A DNA stretch of 64,000 bases, from positions 19,045 through 83,044 of the forward strand of contig CABUNG010000008.1 in assembly GCA_902492895.1 (NCBI GenBank). Reading direction: 5' to 3'. The notes under the pieces are model-generated. The model was given only the letters and a program-made list of their open reading frames with translations. It did no database searches and had not been told where the DNA came from. Each line of letters starts with the position of its first letter. Position 1 is the stretch's first letter. This DNA is from an uncultured Oscillospiraceae bacterium. Lineage in GTDB: Bacteria; Bacillota; Clostridia; Oscillospirales; Acutalibacteraceae. Made by a program: the position numbers and the translations under genes. Positions 17,828 to 26,329 of the stretch are shown one piece after another.

Positions 17828-19498
17828 TCAATTCTGTTCGAGCATATCGTCGAAGACCGCGCCGGTGGAACCGCTGGTCACATGCTGGGCATACCGTTTC
17901 GCATAGCCCGACAGCTCGCGCTGCGGCGCCGTCCAGCGGGCTTTCCGTTCGGACAGGGTTTTGTCGTCCACCAGCACTTCCAGCTTGCGGGCCGGAATAT
18001 CGATGGAGATCGTATCCCCTTCTTCCACCAAGGCGATCACGCCGCCGGATGCCGCTTCGGGTGACACATGGCCGATGGAAGCGCCGCGGGTCGCACCCGA
18101 AAACCGCCCGTCGGTGATAAGGGCGACGCTTTCCCCGAGCCCCATGCCCGCGATGGTCGCCGTGGGCGTCAGCATCTCCCGCATGCCCGGGCCGCCCTTC
18201 GGTCCTTCGTAACGGATGATCACGACGTCGCCGGCGTGAATCCGGCCGCCCGTGATCGCCTCGGTGGCCGCTTCCTCACTGTCAAAAACACGGGCGGGGC
18301 CCTGATGGACCATCATCGAGGGCGCGACGGCCCCTTGCTTAACGACGGCGCCGTCCTTCGCGAGATTTCCGAACAGGATAGCGAGTCCCCCGTCCTTCCG
18401 GAACGGCGTCTCCAGACGGCGGATGACCGTGCCGTCCGCATCTCTGGCCGCGTCGATCCGCTCCCCGACCGTGCCCGAAACCGTCAGGGCGTCGCGGTGG
18501 ATCATGCCGCCGCGGTCGAGTTCCTTGAGCATGGACTGGATGCCGCCGACGCCGTTGAGATCGGTGATGAACACCTGACTGGCGGGATTGAGCTTGCAGA
18601 TCTGGGGCGTCGTCTTGCCGATGGCGTCGATCTGCTTCAATGTCAGCGGGCAGCCCGCGGCATACGATACGGCAACGATATGCAGCACGGTATTGGAGGA
18701 ACAGCCGATGGCCATATCGGCCCGCAGGGCGTTTTCAAACGCCGCGGGGGTCAGGATGTCCTTGGGCCGGATATTCTGGGCCAGCAGCTCCATGATCCGT
18801 TCGCCGGCCTGCTTGGCCAGGCGGATACGGGCGGCCATGACGGCCGGGATGGTACCGTTGCCGGGCAGCGCCAGGCCGATGGCTTCGGTCAGGCAGTTCA
18901 TGGAGTTGGCCGTATACATACCCGAGCAGGATCCGCAGCCGGGACAGGCGGTCTCCTCGAGCTCGTGAAGGGTACTTTCGTCCCGGGTTCCCGCCGCCAC
19001 GCTGCCCACGGCTTCAAACACCTCGTTGAGGCCGACCCGTTTCTCGCCGTCGGTGCCGGGCAGCATGGGGCCGCCGCTGACAAAAATGGACGGCAGATTG
19101 AGACGGCAGGCCGCGAGCAGCATACCGGGCACGATTTTATCGCAGTTCGGGATGAAGACGACGGCATCGAGCGGATGGGCCGTCAGCATGACTTCGATGG
19201 AGTCGGCGATCAGTTCCCGGGAACACAGGGAATATTTCATCCCCTGATGATTCATCGCGAGACCGTCGCATACCCCGATAGTGTTGAAGGTAAAGGGGAC
19301 GCCGCCCGCGTTCCGGATCCCCGCTTCCACCGCCTTGGTGATGGTATCGAGGTGGGTATGGCCGGGTATGTAATCGCTTTTCGAACTGACCACGGCCACG
19401 AAAGGCCGGGAGATTTCGTTATCGGTCAGGCCCAGAGCCTTGAGCAGGGAGCGGTGGGGCGCCCGGGAGACTCCGGCCTTCATCAAATCGCTGCGCAT
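17828..19498 (-). CDS. ilvD: Dihydroxy-acid dehydratase
   Basis: 556 residues, full family length. It carries the Fe-S ligands in IPNCDKIVPGM and ACPGCGSCSGMYTANSMNCL, plus the IlvD segments SDGRFSGATRG-like (TDGRFSGATRGASIGHVSPE). It converts dihydroxy-acids to the 2-keto acids of valine and isoleucine, also feeding leucine. GAGAGG precedes the ATG. No other ilv genes are in the window. The upstream membrane-protein gene is only 47 bases away and may be cotranscribed. Confidence 0.98.
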   Translation of the reverse strand: MRSDLMKAGVSRAPHRSLLKALGLTDNEISRPFVAVVSSKSDYIPGHTHLDTITKAVEAGIRNAGGVPFTFNTIGVCDGLAMNHQGMKYSLCSRELIADSIEVMLTAHPLDAVVFIPNCDKIVPGMLLAACRLNLPSIFVSGGPMLPGTDGEKRVGLNEVFEAVGSVAAGTRDESTLHELEETACPGCGSCSGMYTANSMNCLTEAIGLALPGNGTIPAVMAARIRLAKQAGERIMELLAQNIRPKDILTPAAFENALRADMAIGCSSNTVLHIVAVSYAAGCPLTLKQIDAIGKTTPQICKLNPASQVFITDLNGVGGIQSMLKELDRGGMIHRDALTVSGTVGERIDAARDADGTVIRRLETPFRKDGGLAILFGNLAKDGAVVKQGAVAPSMMVHQGPARVFDSEEAATEAITGGRIHAGDVVIIRYEGPKGGPGMREMLTPTATIAGMGLGESVALITDGRFSGATRGASIGHVSPEAASGGVIALVEEGDTISIDIPARKLEVLVDDKTLSERKARWTAPQRELSGYAKRYAQHVTSGSTGAVFDDMLEQN

Positions 19499-19501
19499 AA
19501 A

Positions 19502-19530
19502 GGTTCTTCCTCTCTGTTAACGCGGACATC
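19502..19530 (-). other. Intergenic hairpin before ilvD
   Basis: A short inverted repeat AACGCGGA/TCCGCGTT lies between the upstream membrane-protein gene and ilvD. It is not followed by a T run, so it is more likely an mRNA stability or pausing element than a terminator. Confidence 0.35.
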
Positions 19531-19545
19531 CGCGTTTGATATGCG

Positions 19546-20271
19546 TTATTCTGCGGGCTGTTCCAGCGGGGTTTTCGCAATATAGGCGCGCAGAAGCTCC
19601 AGACAATCGTCGTGAATCTGGGTGCTCTTCTTCCCTTCGGCCGATCCCGAGGCCATCCGGACACCGAAAATCAGATCCTGCGGGGCTTTGTCCATCGCTT
19701 CCGTTTGAAGGAGCGGATCGTCTTTCCATGTCCAGGTCCGGCCGTCTTCGGAGACACCCGAGCCTTCCACGCCGATTTGATCAAAGAATTGGGCGTCTTG
19801 TCCATCGGACGACAGATTCTTGAGAAGGGAATCTTGATAATAATCCGGCGAAAACCCAAAAAACAGGGTGTCGCCCGCGAACATGGTGGCCGTGAATTTC
19901 TGCTGGTTGACGGCCGAAAGCTGTCCGCCGTCTCTGCCCACATACAAAAATTCGACCGATACGAGCACCTGGCCGTCGCCGTTGAGATCCCGTCCGTATT
20001 TTTGGAGATCAGCCGCCAAGGCGTCACTTGCGGGCACCGGGACATCCTTAGTCGAGGCGATTATCAGGTGATAATCCGGATGTTCTTTGTTCACCATCTG
20101 CGTGATCAGAACCGTCAAGGCGACGGCCACGAAGAGCACAATGAGGGTGGGCCATTTATAATGATACCAGTAATTCTGCCACTTGGCCTTGAAGCCTTTT
20201 GGAGGCTCAGGAGGCTTCGGCGGTTCCAATTCGGTTTCATCGACCCCTACGAGATACATTTCTCTGGCCAT
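19546..20271 (-). CDS. Single-pass membrane protein of unknown function
   Basis: I do not recognise this family. From the ATG at 20271 it has 241 residues: a short cytoplasmic N-terminus with a proline-rich stretch (EPPKPPEPPKGFKAKW), one membrane helix (PTLIVLFVAVALTVLI), and a soluble outer domain of about 190 residues ending KTPLEQPAE. The outer part has no cysteines that I see and no catalytic motif. The longer open frame upstream would run across the promoter, so I rejected it. An AGGA lies 5 bases before the ATG. The ilvD gene follows. Confidence 0.7.
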   Translation of the reverse strand: MAREMYLVGVDETELEPPKPPEPPKGFKAKWQNYWYHYKWPTLIVLFVAVALTVLITQMVNKEHPDYHLIIASTKDVPVPASDALAADLQKYGRDLNGDGQVLVSVEFLYVGRDGGQLSAVNQQKFTATMFAGDTLFFGFSPDYYQDSLLKNLSSDGQDAQFFDQIGVEGSGVSEDGRTWTWKDDPLLQTEAMDKAPQDLIFGVRMASGSAEGKKSTQIHDDCLELLRAYIAKTPLEQPAE

Positions 20272-20390
20272 GGCCGTCCTATCCTTTCCCTTACCGGACG
20301 CCTTCTTTGAAACGCCGGTCCGTTGTCCACTTATTCCGCGCCGCCATGCGGAACATCCTGTATGCCTCAGAAACACCCGATCATAATTGC

Positions 20391-20419
20391 ATTATAATGG
20401 ATTACGGCACAAAGATCAA
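20391..20419 (-). promoter_or_regulatory. Predicted sigma-A promoter before the membrane protein/ilvD
   Basis: On the minus strand TTGATC (20414-20419) and TATAAT (20391-20396) are 17 bases apart, about 120 bases before the 20271 start. It could drive both the membrane-protein gene and ilvD. Confidence 0.7.
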
Positions 20420-20449
20420 GAAGAGCCCATTCTCACAATGGACTCTTCT
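20419..20449 (-). terminator. Possible weak terminator after the lipoprotein gene
   Basis: An inverted repeat AGAAGAG/CTCTTCT with an inner CCATT/AATGG extension lies between the lipoprotein gene and the next promoter. The downstream T content is modest, so termination is uncertain. Confidence 0.4.
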
Positions 20450-20500
20450 ATTGTATCCTAACCCCTGAAAAGACTCTTCTCACCCGACGAATGCATGGCA

Positions 20501-21376
20501 TCATGCGGCAGGATGTTCCCCCATGCCCACCCAGCCGATTTGACCGTCTGCCCATACAGGCTGACCGTCAATCGTCAGCGAAATCCACTGGTGAGTCCAT
20601 TGGTTCTCGTTGACATGGCTCCATTGATACCCCATACAGGAAAGCACCAGTCCCAGCGCCCGACAACACCCGGCACAGGAAGATTCCCGTTTGACAAAAA
20701 CCCCATACGCGGAGCTATAGTAGCTCCCCTTTTCCACATGAACTCCTTTACGGTATTCCTGCGACACCAAGCTCGCCGCCATGCCAATCCGATCGATATC
20801 CGGTCCTTCCGGAAGCTGCGCGTCGATTTGTTCAACAATATCACGTGCCACCGCCAAAGCCTGCGCGTTCTCTTCGTCGGTAAGTTTGTTCCGAAAGAGC
20901 GCCGCTTCGCTCGGTTTCAACGGACCGTTGGTATCGCCGCACCGCTTGCATTTTCCGCCGGCATAGCTGTGCCCCAATGCCGATCCGTTCGTAGCTCCGC
21001 AGCGTTTGCAGGTGGCCGGGGCGGTACAACTCTTCGCCGAAAAATCATGTCCCAAAGCGGCACCCACGGCCCCGCAGTCGCACCTACCGGCTGTGGTGCA
21101 GTCCGCGCCTGCAAAAAAGTGACGGTGTACGGTAGTCGGCGCGTCCGTGGCGGAAGCGGTGGTTTCAGGCGTGCTGTCTGGTGTTTGAGCAGTCTCCTGC
21201 ATACTGGAAGCAGAATCGTCCGTTTCAAATAAATTTGTGGAGCCGGCAGTAAACGACTCGTCACCGGCCGCTGAATTCATGGACTCAGATATCCCGACGG
21301 ATGCCGGCCCAGAGCCCGATCCTCCGCATGCGGACAAGGAACATATCATGACAGCAGGCAATAATACGGAAACCAA
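20501..21376 (-). CDS. Lipoprotein with Cys-rich repeats and transglutaminase-like domain; start problematic
   Basis: The N-terminus VSVLLPAVMICSLSAC ends in a lipobox (LSAC), followed by a Ser/Thr-rich linker. Three imperfect units then follow with CxxC/GH motifs (GRCDCG, ATCKRCGATNG with GHDF, GKCKRCGDTNG with GHSY). The C-terminal domain has a plausible transglutaminase-like triad: Cys234 in SSCAGCC, His262 in WTHQW, Asp277 in WADGQ. The only usable start is a TTG at 21376 without a good ribosome-binding site. Just upstream, ATG ATA TCC GTG is followed in frame by TAA. Restoring that codon would give a standard signal peptide. The gene may therefore be mutated, or the base wrong. lysS lies 35 bases upstream. 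Confidence 0.65.
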   Translation of the reverse strand: MVSVLLPAVMICSLSACGGSGSGPASVGISESMNSAAGDESFTAGSTNLFETDDSASSMQETAQTPDSTPETTASATDAPTTVHRHFFAGADCTTAGRCDCGAVGAALGHDFSAKSCTAPATCKRCGATNGSALGHSYAGGKCKRCGDTNGPLKPSEAALFRNKLTDEENAQALAVARDIVEQIDAQLPEGPDIDRIGMAASLVSQEYRKGVHVEKGSYYSSAYGVFVKRESSCAGCCRALGLVLSCMGYQWSHVNENQWTHQWISLTIDGQPVWADGQIGWVGMGEHPAA

Positions 21377-21411
21377 TCGGTAAAGTTACACGGATATCAT
21401 CACCCCGAGGT

Positions 21412-22923
21412 TTATCTGTCCAGCGGCTTCATCGTCGGGAACAGCAGCACGTCCCGGATGGACGGGCATCCAGTCAGCAGCATGACGAGGCGGTCCACGC
21501 CGATGCCGAGCCCGCCTGTCGGCGGCATGCCGTATTCAAGGGCGGTGAGGAAATCTTCGTCCACGTCGGCGGCCTCCTCATCCCCGGCCGCCTTCAGCGC
21601 GGCCTGGGCCTCGAAGCGCTCCCGCTGATCGAGCGGATCGTTGAGTTCCGAGAAAGCATTGGCGTGTTCGCGCCCGACGATAAAGAGCTCGAACCGCTCG
21701 GTATATCCCGGATTCTCCGGCATCCGCTTGGCCAGCGGGGAAATCTCGACCGGATGACCCATGATGAAGGTCGGCTGGATCAGATGCTCTTCTACATAGG
21801 TTTCGAAGAAGAGGTTGAGAATATCGCCCTTCTTGTGGCGTTCCTCGAATTCGATATGATGCGCTTTCGCGAGCTCCCGGGCCTCCTCCAGCGTTTCCAC
21901 GGTGTCGAAATCGACACCGCTGTATTTCCGGACGGCCTCGGTCATGCTCAGCCGCGCAAACGGCTTTTCGAGATCGATTTCGGTTCCTTCATACACCACC
22001 TTGGCCGTGCCGAGCACCTTCTGCGCCACGGTGCGGATGAGATCCTCGGTCAGATCCATCATGCCGTTGTAATCGGTATAGGCCTGGTACAGCTCGAGCA
22101 GGGTAAATTCCGGATTGTGACGGGTGTCCATTCCTTCGTTGCGGAAAACCCGTCCAATCTCGTACACCCGGTCAAATCCGCCGACGATCAGCCGCTTGAG
22201 ATGCAGCTCCAGCGCGATGCGGAGATACATGTCCATATCAAGGGTGTTGTGATGGGTGATGAACGGCCGCGCCGCCGCGCCGCCGGCCACGCCGTGCAGA
22301 ACGGGAGTTTCCACTTCGAGGAAGGCGCGCTCGTCGAGATAGCGCCGGATTTCCGTAATAATCGCCGACCGGCGGACAAACGCTTCCTTGACCTCGGGAT
22401 TGACGATCAGGTCCAAATACCGCTGGCGGTACCGGGTATCGGTGTCCTTCAGTCCGTGGAACTTTTCGGGCAGCGGACGCAGGGATTTCGAAAGCAGCGT
22501 GATCTGCCGCGCATGAATCGAAATCTCTCCCATCTTGGTCCGGAACACGGTTCCCTCGACGCCGAGAATATCGCCTATATCCCATTTTTTGAAAGCCGCG
22601 TAAACGTCCTCGCCCACATCGTCCCGCCGGACATAGACCTGCATCCGGTCGCTGCCGTCCCGCAGGTCTATGAAGCTGGCTTTGCCCATGATGCGGCGGC
22701 TCATCATCCGGCCCGCAATGGATACCGCGCGGTTTTCCATCGCGTCGAAATCGGCACGGATGTCGGCATTTCGTTCCGTGACATCGTACTTGGTGATTTG
22801 GAAAGGATCCTGTCCATCGTCCCGCAGGGAGGCGAGCTTATCCCGGCGGATCTGGATCAGTTCGGACACCTGCTGTTCGGTCAGTTCCTCGGTTTCGGGG
22901 GCTGCTGTATTCGGCTCGTTCAT
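21412..22923 (-). CDS. lysS: Lysyl-tRNA synthetase, class II
   Basis: 503 residues. An N-terminal OB fold (ISIAGRMMSRRIMGKASFIDLRDG-type sequence near residues 70-100) is followed by the class II motifs: motif 1 around FLEVETPVLHGVAGGAAARPF, motif 2 FRNEGMDTRHNPEF, motif 3 GLGIGVDRLVMLLTG. It charges tRNA-Lys. I use the ATG at 22923 with AGGA ten bases upstream. It follows greA, a common pairing in Firmicutes. Confidence 0.97.
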   Translation of the reverse strand: MNEPNTAAPETEELTEQQVSELIQIRRDKLASLRDDGQDPFQITKYDVTERNADIRADFDAMENRAVSIAGRMMSRRIMGKASFIDLRDGSDRMQVYVRRDDVGEDVYAAFKKWDIGDILGVEGTVFRTKMGEISIHARQITLLSKSLRPLPEKFHGLKDTDTRYRQRYLDLIVNPEVKEAFVRRSAIITEIRRYLDERAFLEVETPVLHGVAGGAAARPFITHHNTLDMDMYLRIALELHLKRLIVGGFDRVYEIGRVFRNEGMDTRHNPEFTLLELYQAYTDYNGMMDLTEDLIRTVAQKVLGTAKVVYEGTEIDLEKPFARLSMTEAVRKYSGVDFDTVETLEEARELAKAHHIEFEERHKKGDILNLFFETYVEEHLIQPTFIMGHPVEISPLAKRMPENPGYTERFELFIVGREHANAFSELNDPLDQRERFEAQAALKAAGDEEAADVDEDFLTALEYGMPPTGGLGIGVDRLVMLLTGCPSIRDVLLFPTMKPLDR

Positions 22924-22956
22924 CGATACCACATCCTGTCTTCGGTTTCATGGAGT

Positions 22957-23011
22957 TTAAAAACAACGGGCGGACACCGCGGATGGCCTGCCACCGCGCC
23001 TGGTCCGCCCG
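22957..23011 (-). terminator. Terminator-like hairpin between greA and lysS
   Basis: On the minus strand CGGGCGGAC pairs with GTCCGCCCG across an internally structured GC-rich loop, followed by TTGTTTTT. It lies between two cotranscribed-looking genes and could be a partial terminator reducing lysS expression. Confidence 0.55.
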
Positions 23012-23028
23012 CCGGATTCTGCCGGGAA

Positions 23029-23502
23029 TTACTTGGAGATTTCCATGACCATGTACTGCATGGTGCCGTTGGGAATCTCCACCTCGACCTGTTCACCTGC
23101 CCGATGACCCAAAAGGGCCTTGCCAACCGGGGATTCATCCGAAATGCGTCCGCCCATCGGATCGGATTCGGTCGATCCGACGATGCGGTAGGTCATGACG
23201 GAGCCGTCCTCCAGATCCTTGACCTTAACAGTCGACCCGATATGGACGGATTCGGTGCTGATCTCGCTCTCGTCAAGCACTTTGACGTTTTTCAGCTGAT
23301 TTTCGATTTCCGCGATCCGGCCTTCGATGATGGCCTGATCGTTTTTGGCTTCATCGTATTCGCTGTTTTCAGACAAGTCGCCGAAGGACAGCGCCACTTT
23401 GATTTTTTCCGCAACTTCCTTGCGCTTGACGGTTTTCAGCTCTTCGAGCTCGTGTTCGAGCTTTTTGAGCCCTTCATCGGTGATAACAGTCTGCTTGGTC
23501 AT
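23029..23502 (-). CDS. greA: Transcription elongation factor GreA
   Basis: 157 residues: an N-terminal coiled coil (LKKLEHELEELKTVKRKEVAEKI type) with the acidic tip DLSENSEYDEAKNDQ, then the FKBP-like C-terminus (SPVGKALLGHRAGE). It rescues backtracked RNA polymerase. GGGAG lies about 10 bases before the ATG, and a strong promoter is upstream. Confidence 0.98.
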   Translation of the reverse strand: MTKQTVITDEGLKKLEHELEELKTVKRKEVAEKIKVALSFGDLSENSEYDEAKNDQAIIEGRIAEIENQLKNVKVLDESEISTESVHIGSTVKVKDLEDGSVMTYRIVGSTESDPMGGRISDESPVGKALLGHRAGEQVEVEIPNGTMQYMVMEISK

Positions 23503-23576
23503 GCGCGCAAACTCCCTTTCGGTATAATGCCGCGCCGGCTTCCGACGCCGCGGCTTTCCATGTGTACAATAGAGTT

Positions 23577-23605
23577 ATTATATCCAGACCCATACAAAAA
23601 GTCAA
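23577..23605 (-). promoter_or_regulatory. Predicted sigma-A promoter of greA-lysS
   Basis: On the minus strand TTGACT (23600-23605) and TATAAT (23577-23582) are separated by 17 bases, about 75 bases upstream of the greA start. Confidence 0.8.
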
Positions 23606-23658
23606 GGGAGAGGCGGGGCTTTCGGGCGAAATTCCTGGCACGGCGCGCGCTGGATTCC

Positions 23659-23687
23659 TTGTAAACGGCCGGTCACTGTGCTAAACT
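23659..23687 (+). promoter_or_regulatory. Predicted promoter of the ABC exporter operon
   Basis: TTGTAA (23659-23664) and TAAACT (23682-23687) with 17-base spacing, 45 bases before the ATPase start codon. Confidence 0.6.
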
Positions 23688-23731
23688 GAGGAAGAATGGA
23701 ACCACCGGCACTCGAACAGGAGGAAAAGAAT

Positions 23732-24460
23732 ATGGAAAACATACTGTCGATCCGGGATTTTTCCAAAGTATACAAAGGCGGACACAGGGCCGTCGATCAT
23801 CTCTCCCTGGATGTGGAGGCCGGCGACATATATGGCTTCATCGGCCACAACGGGGCCGGTAAAACGACAACGATCCGCGCGGTCGTGGGGGTTCTCGATT
23901 TCAAGGAAGGGACGATATGGATCGACGGGCATTCCGTAAAGGATGATCCTATCGCCTGCAAGCAGGTGACCGCCTATATCCCCGATAATCCCAATTTGTA
24001 CGGCCATCTCACCGGCGTGCAGTATCTGAATTTCATCGGGGACATGTTCGGGGTGAAAAAGGCGGAACGGGAATCTCTCGTCAGACGGTATGCGGACGAA
24101 TTTGAGCTCACAGGAGATCTCGGAAGCCTGATCTCTTCCTATTCCCATGGGATGAAGCAAAAGCTGGCCATCCTCTCCGCCCTGCTCCACTCCCCCCGTC
24201 TTCTGGTACTCGACGAGCCGTTCGTGGGCCTCGATCCCAAGGCTTCCCACACCCTAAAAAAGATCATGCAGGAGCTGTGCGAAAAGGGTTCCGCCATCTT
24301 CTTTTCCACCCACGTTCTGGAAGTGGCCGAAAAACTCTGCAACAAGATCGCCATCATCAAAGGCGGCCGGCTGGTTGCCTGCGGCGAAACCGCACAGGTC
24401 AAGGGCGACGGCAGTCTGGAAGACGTCTTTATGGAACTGGTTGAGGATGACGACATATGA
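23732..24460 (+). CDS. ABC transporter ATP-binding protein
   Basis: 242 residues from the ATG at 23732, which has AGGAGG about 8 bases upstream. Walker A is GHNGAGKTTTIRA, the signature is SYSHGMKQKLA (LSGGQ replaced by YSHGM, common in ABC-2 type exporters), Walker B is LLVLDEPFVGLD, and the switch His is in STHVLE. It powers the permease encoded immediately downstream, overlapping by 4 bases. The substrate is not evident. The group resembles bacitracin/bacteriocin or lipid exporters of the ABC-2 class. Confidence 0.93.
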   Translation: MENILSIRDFSKVYKGGHRAVDHLSLDVEAGDIYGFIGHNGAGKTTTIRAVVGVLDFKEGTIWIDGHSVKDDPIACKQVTAYIPDNPNLYGHLTGVQYLNFIGDMFGVKKAERESLVRRYADEFELTGDLGSLISSYSHGMKQKLAILSALLHSPRLLVLDEPFVGLDPKASHTLKKIMQELCEKGSAIFFSTHVLEVAEKLCNKIAIIKGGRLVACGETAQVKGDGSLEDVFMELVEDDDI

Positions 24461-26064
24461 AAAAGCTGGGCTTGCTGATCAAGGTGCATCTGCTGCAGAA
24501 CCTCCCCTTCAACCGGGCTCTGCACTCTCGGGACAAGCGGGAAAAAGCCAAGCTGGCCGGTTTTTCTGTCCTGATGGCTTTCACGGCCGTATCCATGCTG
24601 TTTTTGGTAGGGCTGTACGCCTATGTTCTGGCCGGAACGCTGGAGCCAATGGGGGCACTCCGGGTACTGCCCGGCGCGATGATGGTGGTGAACTCTCTGA
24701 TCCTGCTCTTCACCACTGTCTATAAAGCGGGAAGCCTGCTTTTCGGATTCCGGGACGCCGACTTGCTGCTCTCCCTGCCGGTCGGCACCAAAACGGTGCT
24801 GGCCAGCCGGATGATCCTGCTTTACGGAATGAATCTGTTTTTCTCACTGTTTATCATGGTGCCGGCCGGGGTGGTCTACGCCATGACCGCCCGGCCGGAT
24901 GCCCGGTTTTACGGATATTTTGTCCTAACCTTTCTGACGATGCCGCTTATCCCAATCGTCGCAGCGTCGGTGATCGGGCTGCTGCTCTCGCTCCTCGCCA
25001 GCCGCTTCCGGCATAAGAATGCCGTGACACTGATCCTGTCGATTGCTCTGCTGTGCGGTGTATTTGCCCTTTCGTTCGGCAGCACCAATATGACAGCCGC
25101 CGATCTGACCAATATGAGCACCGCACTGACAACGTCCATCGAGAGGGCCTACCCTCCCTCCGCCTGGTATATCGCCGCAGTGGCGGACGGAAGCGTGCGG
25201 TCGCTCGCTCTGTTTGTGCTCGTCTCTTTGGCGGTTTTTGCTCTATTTTGCGGGATTGTCGGCTGGAAATACCGCGCGATCCGTTCCGCGCTGTCGGGTG
25301 TTCGGACCACCCCCCGCTATCGGCTCACGTCTCTCCAGACCTCCTCTGCTTTCAAAGCCCTCTTTTTGAAGGAACTGCGGCGGTTTCTCTCCTCCCCTCT
25401 TTATGTCATGAACACCGTCATCGGGCCGGTTCTTCTCACCCTCGCGGCCGTTGTCGCGCTTGTGACCGGTGTGGACGGACTCGAAAAGCTCCTCGCCATA
25501 CCGGAGCTTTCCGAGATGATCCGGGATATTCTTCCCTTTGGAATGGCGTTGTTTATGGGCATGTCCACCATGTCCGCCTGCACGATTTCCTTGGAGGGCC
25601 AGCAGCTCTGGATTCCCAAAACTCTGCCCGTATCCGTCGGGCAGATTTACCGCAGCAAGGTGGCTCTGACGCTCGCAACCTGCCTGCCCTTCGTCGTGGT
25701 CGACGGCGTGCTGTTCGGAATCCTTCTGCGGTTGGACATTCTGTCCATGCTTCTCACCATTCTCCTCCCGTCGGCCTATACCCTTCTCGTCGCCCTCGGC
25801 GGGCTGCTGCTCAATCTGCTCTTTCCAAACTTTGAGTGGACCAATGAAATGACGGTGATCAAACAGAGCATGCCGGTCCTGTTCACCCTGCTGGGAGGCA
25901 TGGCCTCTGCTGTCATTCCTTTGGCAGTTGTGATTCTGGTGCCTGGCGCCGACACCAGAATCGCGAGCTTCGTCACCCTGGCCGCCGTATCGGCGTTCTG
26001 CGTTCTGCTCTATCGCGTTCTGCTCGGCTGGGGCGTGTCCGCGTGGAAAAAACTGGGCGGCTAA
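24457..26064 (+). CDS. ABC-2 type exporter permease, large (535 aa)
   Basis: 535 residues with about twelve to fourteen hydrophobic segments arranged in two halves, separated near residue 285-300 by a soluble stretch (LKELRRFLSSPLYVMNT follows). It resembles the putative ABC exporter permeases of Clostridia, larger than a standard six-helix ABC-2 subunit. The ATGA overlap with the ATPase gene shows translational coupling. Substrate unknown. Confidence 0.85.
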   Translation: MKKLGLLIKVHLLQNLPFNRALHSRDKREKAKLAGFSVLMAFTAVSMLFLVGLYAYVLAGTLEPMGALRVLPGAMMVVNSLILLFTTVYKAGSLLFGFRDADLLLSLPVGTKTVLASRMILLYGMNLFFSLFIMVPAGVVYAMTARPDARFYGYFVLTFLTMPLIPIVAASVIGLLLSLLASRFRHKNAVTLILSIALLCGVFALSFGSTNMTAADLTNMSTALTTSIERAYPPSAWYIAAVADGSVRSLALFVLVSLAVFALFCGIVGWKYRAIRSALSGVRTTPRYRLTSLQTSSAFKALFLKELRRFLSSPLYVMNTVIGPVLLTLAAVVALVTGVDGLEKLLAIPELSEMIRDILPFGMALFMGMSTMSACTISLEGQQLWIPKTLPVSVGQIYRSKVALTLATCLPFVVVDGVLFGILLRLDILSMLLTILLPSAYTLLVALGGLLLNLLFPNFEWTNEMTVIKQSMPVLFTLLGGMASAVIPLAVVILVPGADTRIASFVTLAAVSAFCVLLYRVLLGWGVSAWKKLGG

Positions 26065-26072
26065 ATACCGGC

Positions 26073-26101
26073 TTGACAAATCGGAAAATAGATGTTACAC
26101 T
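26073..26101 (+). promoter_or_regulatory. Predicted sigma-A promoter of the aroF leader
   Basis: TTGACA (26073-26078) and TACACT (26096-26101) with 17-base spacing. The start point would be near 26108, 25 bases before the leader peptide ATG. Confidence 0.8.
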
Positions 26102-26132
26102 TTAAAGCACAAAAGTGAAAGGAGAAGACGCC

Positions 26133-26243
26133 ATGCTGCCGTCAGCCGTCAGCCGGATGAAAACCGCTTATGATTCGTATTATTACCTGGGCTTTATGGC
26201 CGCGGGCGTCTTTTGCTGCCGAAAAAGGTCCGTCGTCCGATAG
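26133..26243 (+). CDS. aroF leader peptide (36 aa, Tyr-rich)
   Basis: A short ORF with a good ribosome-binding site (AAAGGAG, 8 bases before the ATG). It encodes MLPSAVSRMKTAYDSYYYLG and 16 more residues, ending FCCRKRSVVR. Four Tyr codons (TAT 26169, TAT 26178, TAT 26181, TAC 26184) lie within 18 bases, and a Phe codon follows at 26193. It sits between a promoter and a terminator just upstream of DAHP synthase. By analogy with classical amino-acid operon attenuators, ribosome stalling at these codons would report tyrosine charging. The peptide itself probably has no other function. Confidence 0.85.
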   Translation: MLPSAVSRMKTAYDSYYYLGFMAAGVFCCRKRSVVR

Positions 26244-26274
26244 GACGAAAGCTTGATTGAAAGCGGAACCTTTT
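26223..26274 (+). promoter_or_regulatory. Predicted antiterminator pairing of the aroF attenuator
   Basis: Bases 26223-26233 (AAAAGGTCCG-like) nearly duplicate the 3' arm of the downstream terminator and can pair with the 5' arm (26264-26274), leaving one bulged base. This arm lies within the end of the leader ORF. A ribosome finishing the ORF would mask it and allow the terminator to form. A ribosome stalled at the Tyr codons would leave it free. Confidence 0.65.
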
Positions 26275-26304
26275 GCGTGGCAAAAGGTTCCGCTTATTTT
26301 ATTT
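26261..26304 (+). terminator. Attenuator terminator upstream of aroF
   Basis: A perfect 15-base-pair stem (AAGCGGAACCTTTTG with CAAAAGGTTCCGCTT), a five-base loop and a following ATTTTATTT tract, placed between the leader peptide stop codon and the aroF ribosome-binding site. Confidence 0.9.
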
Positions 26305-26329
26305 GCCGAAAAGGCAGGAGGAACCCATC

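Noticed and set aside
20271..20376. Longer N-terminus for the membrane protein before ilvD
   Set aside because: The ATG at 20271 has an RBS and gives a normal topology; the extension has no family support and lies in the leader.
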